Positions 21,587 through 22,053 of a DNA stretch of 22,053 nt are shown here, piece after piece. Both the position numbers and the translations under genes were made by a program. How positions within the stretch are numbered: position 1 is the stretch's first letter; every line of letters begins with the position of its first letter. Location of the stretch: NCBI GenBank assembly GCA_946647055.1, contig CAMPCT010000013.1, positions 1 through 22,053 on the forward strand. Direction: 5' to 3'. This stretch comes from an uncultured Atopobium sp. GTDB lineage: Bacteria > Actinomycetota > Coriobacteriia > Coriobacteriales > Atopobiaceae. The notes beneath the pieces are model-generated. The model did no database searches, had not been told where the DNA came from, and worked only from the letters and a program-made list of their open reading frames with translations.

Positions 21587-22053
21587 CTACTTGTCGCGGT
21601 GGTTGGCGCCGCCGTTGGCGGTGAGCTTGGCCTGGGCAGCCGCAAGGCGCGCGATGGGCACGCGGAACGGCGAGCAGGACACGTAGGTCAGGCCGAAGTT
21701 GTAGTACACGTCGATGGACTCGGGGTCGCCACCGGTCTCGCCGCAGACGCCGAGGTCGAGCTCGGGCTTGGTGCCACGGCCACCGTCGACGGCCATCTTG
21801 ACGAACTTGGCCACGCCGGGGTCGATCGTCGCGAACGGGTTGGACTTGACGATCTTCTGGTCGAGGTAGAGCGGCATGAAGGACGCCTCGACGTCGTCAC
21901 GGGAGAAGCCGAGGACCGTCTGCGTGAGGTCGTTGGTGCCGAAGGAGAAGAAGTCGGCGTAGTTGGCGATCTCGTCGGCGACGACGCAGGCGCGCGGCAG
22001 CTCGATCATGGTGCCGATGGGGATGTCGAGCTTGACGCCGTACTCGGCCTCGG
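21587..22053 (-). CDS. ppdK: Pyruvate, phosphate dikinase, C-terminal 154 residues (5' part outside window)
   Basis: Only the end of the PEP/pyruvate-binding barrel is present. It shows PIGTMIELPRACVVADEIA, FFSFGTNDLTQTVLGFSRDD, and CGETGGDPESI, then YVSCSPFRVPIARLAAAQA. The enzyme interconverts pyruvate, ATP and phosphate with PEP, AMP and diphosphate. The Cys of GVCGETGG is the expected proton donor; most relatives have GICGEHGG, so His is replaced by Thr here. The SCSPFRVPIARL end is diagnostic for PpdK rather than PEP synthase. The reading frame is open to the window edge, with no start inside. The stop is TAG followed by a strong terminator. Confidence 0.96.
   Translation of the reverse strand, partial: EAEYGVKLDIPIGTMIELPRACVVADEIANYADFFSFGTNDLTQTVLGFSRDDVEASFMPLYLDQKIVKSNPFATIDPGVAKFVKMAVDGGRGTKPELDLGVCGETGGDPESIDVYYNFGLTYVSCSPFRVPIARLAAAQAKLTANGGANHRDK

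Noticed and set aside
1..22053. CRISPR array, insertion sequence, toxin-antitoxin or defence system
   Set aside because: No regularly spaced repeats, transposase or matching gene pairs were seen on either strand.

Overview
This is a visibly high-G+C bacterial chromosome segment that carries almost entirely housekeeping genes. All protein genes lie on the minus strand. The only plus-strand gene is a tRNA with a CAU anticodon, cut by the left edge. Several features fit a member of the actinobacterial class Coriobacteriia (Olsenella/Collinsella/Atopobium-like): the G+C content, the use of TrmFO and the MEP isoprenoid pathway, pyruvate phosphate dikinase, a DUF6273-like surface protein, and a Firmicutes-like gene order. 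This is inference from gene content; no database search was made.

Layout in the direction of transcription, from right to left: the 3' end of ppdK with a strong terminator; a membrane-anchored DUF6273-like protein; rplS with its own promoter and terminator; rnhB; yraN-comM-dprA-trmFO-xerC, tightly packed (DNA uptake and processing, tRNA methylation, chromosome-dimer resolution); rpsB-tsf, with a promoter, a structured leader and a terminator; pyrH-frr-uppS-cdsA-dxr-rseP-ispG, a translationally coupled operon; a zinc-ribbon membrane protein with a Glu-Pro repeat; proS with a terminator; and an FMN-dependent alpha-hydroxyacid dehydrogenase-like gene whose ribosome-binding site starts one base beyond that terminator. 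It converges on the tRNA.

The pyrH-ispG operon combines UMP supply (pyrH), ribosome recycling (frr), undecaprenyl diphosphate (uppS), CDP-diacylglycerol (cdsA), two MEP-pathway steps that feed uppS (dxr, ispG) and a site-2 protease (rseP). It is therefore a growth, envelope and isoprenoid operon, and most junctions are 4-base or 1-base overlaps. The gene order is close to the Bacillus/Clostridium order (rplS, rnhB, dprA, trmFO, xerC, rpsB, tsf, pyrH, frr, uppS, cdsA, dxr, rseP, proS), but topA, clpQ, clpY and codY are absent from their usual slots.

I found no CRISPR array, insertion sequence, prophage, toxin-antitoxin pair or defence island, and no clearly new multigene system. The most interesting points are smaller: a winged-helix-like insertion in the site-2 protease, a four-cysteine cluster in the flavin dehydrogenase, a terminator fused to a downstream ribosome-binding site, a long rpsB leader hairpin, a pair of related inverted repeats near the tRNA, and a 15-base direct repeat upstream of yraN.
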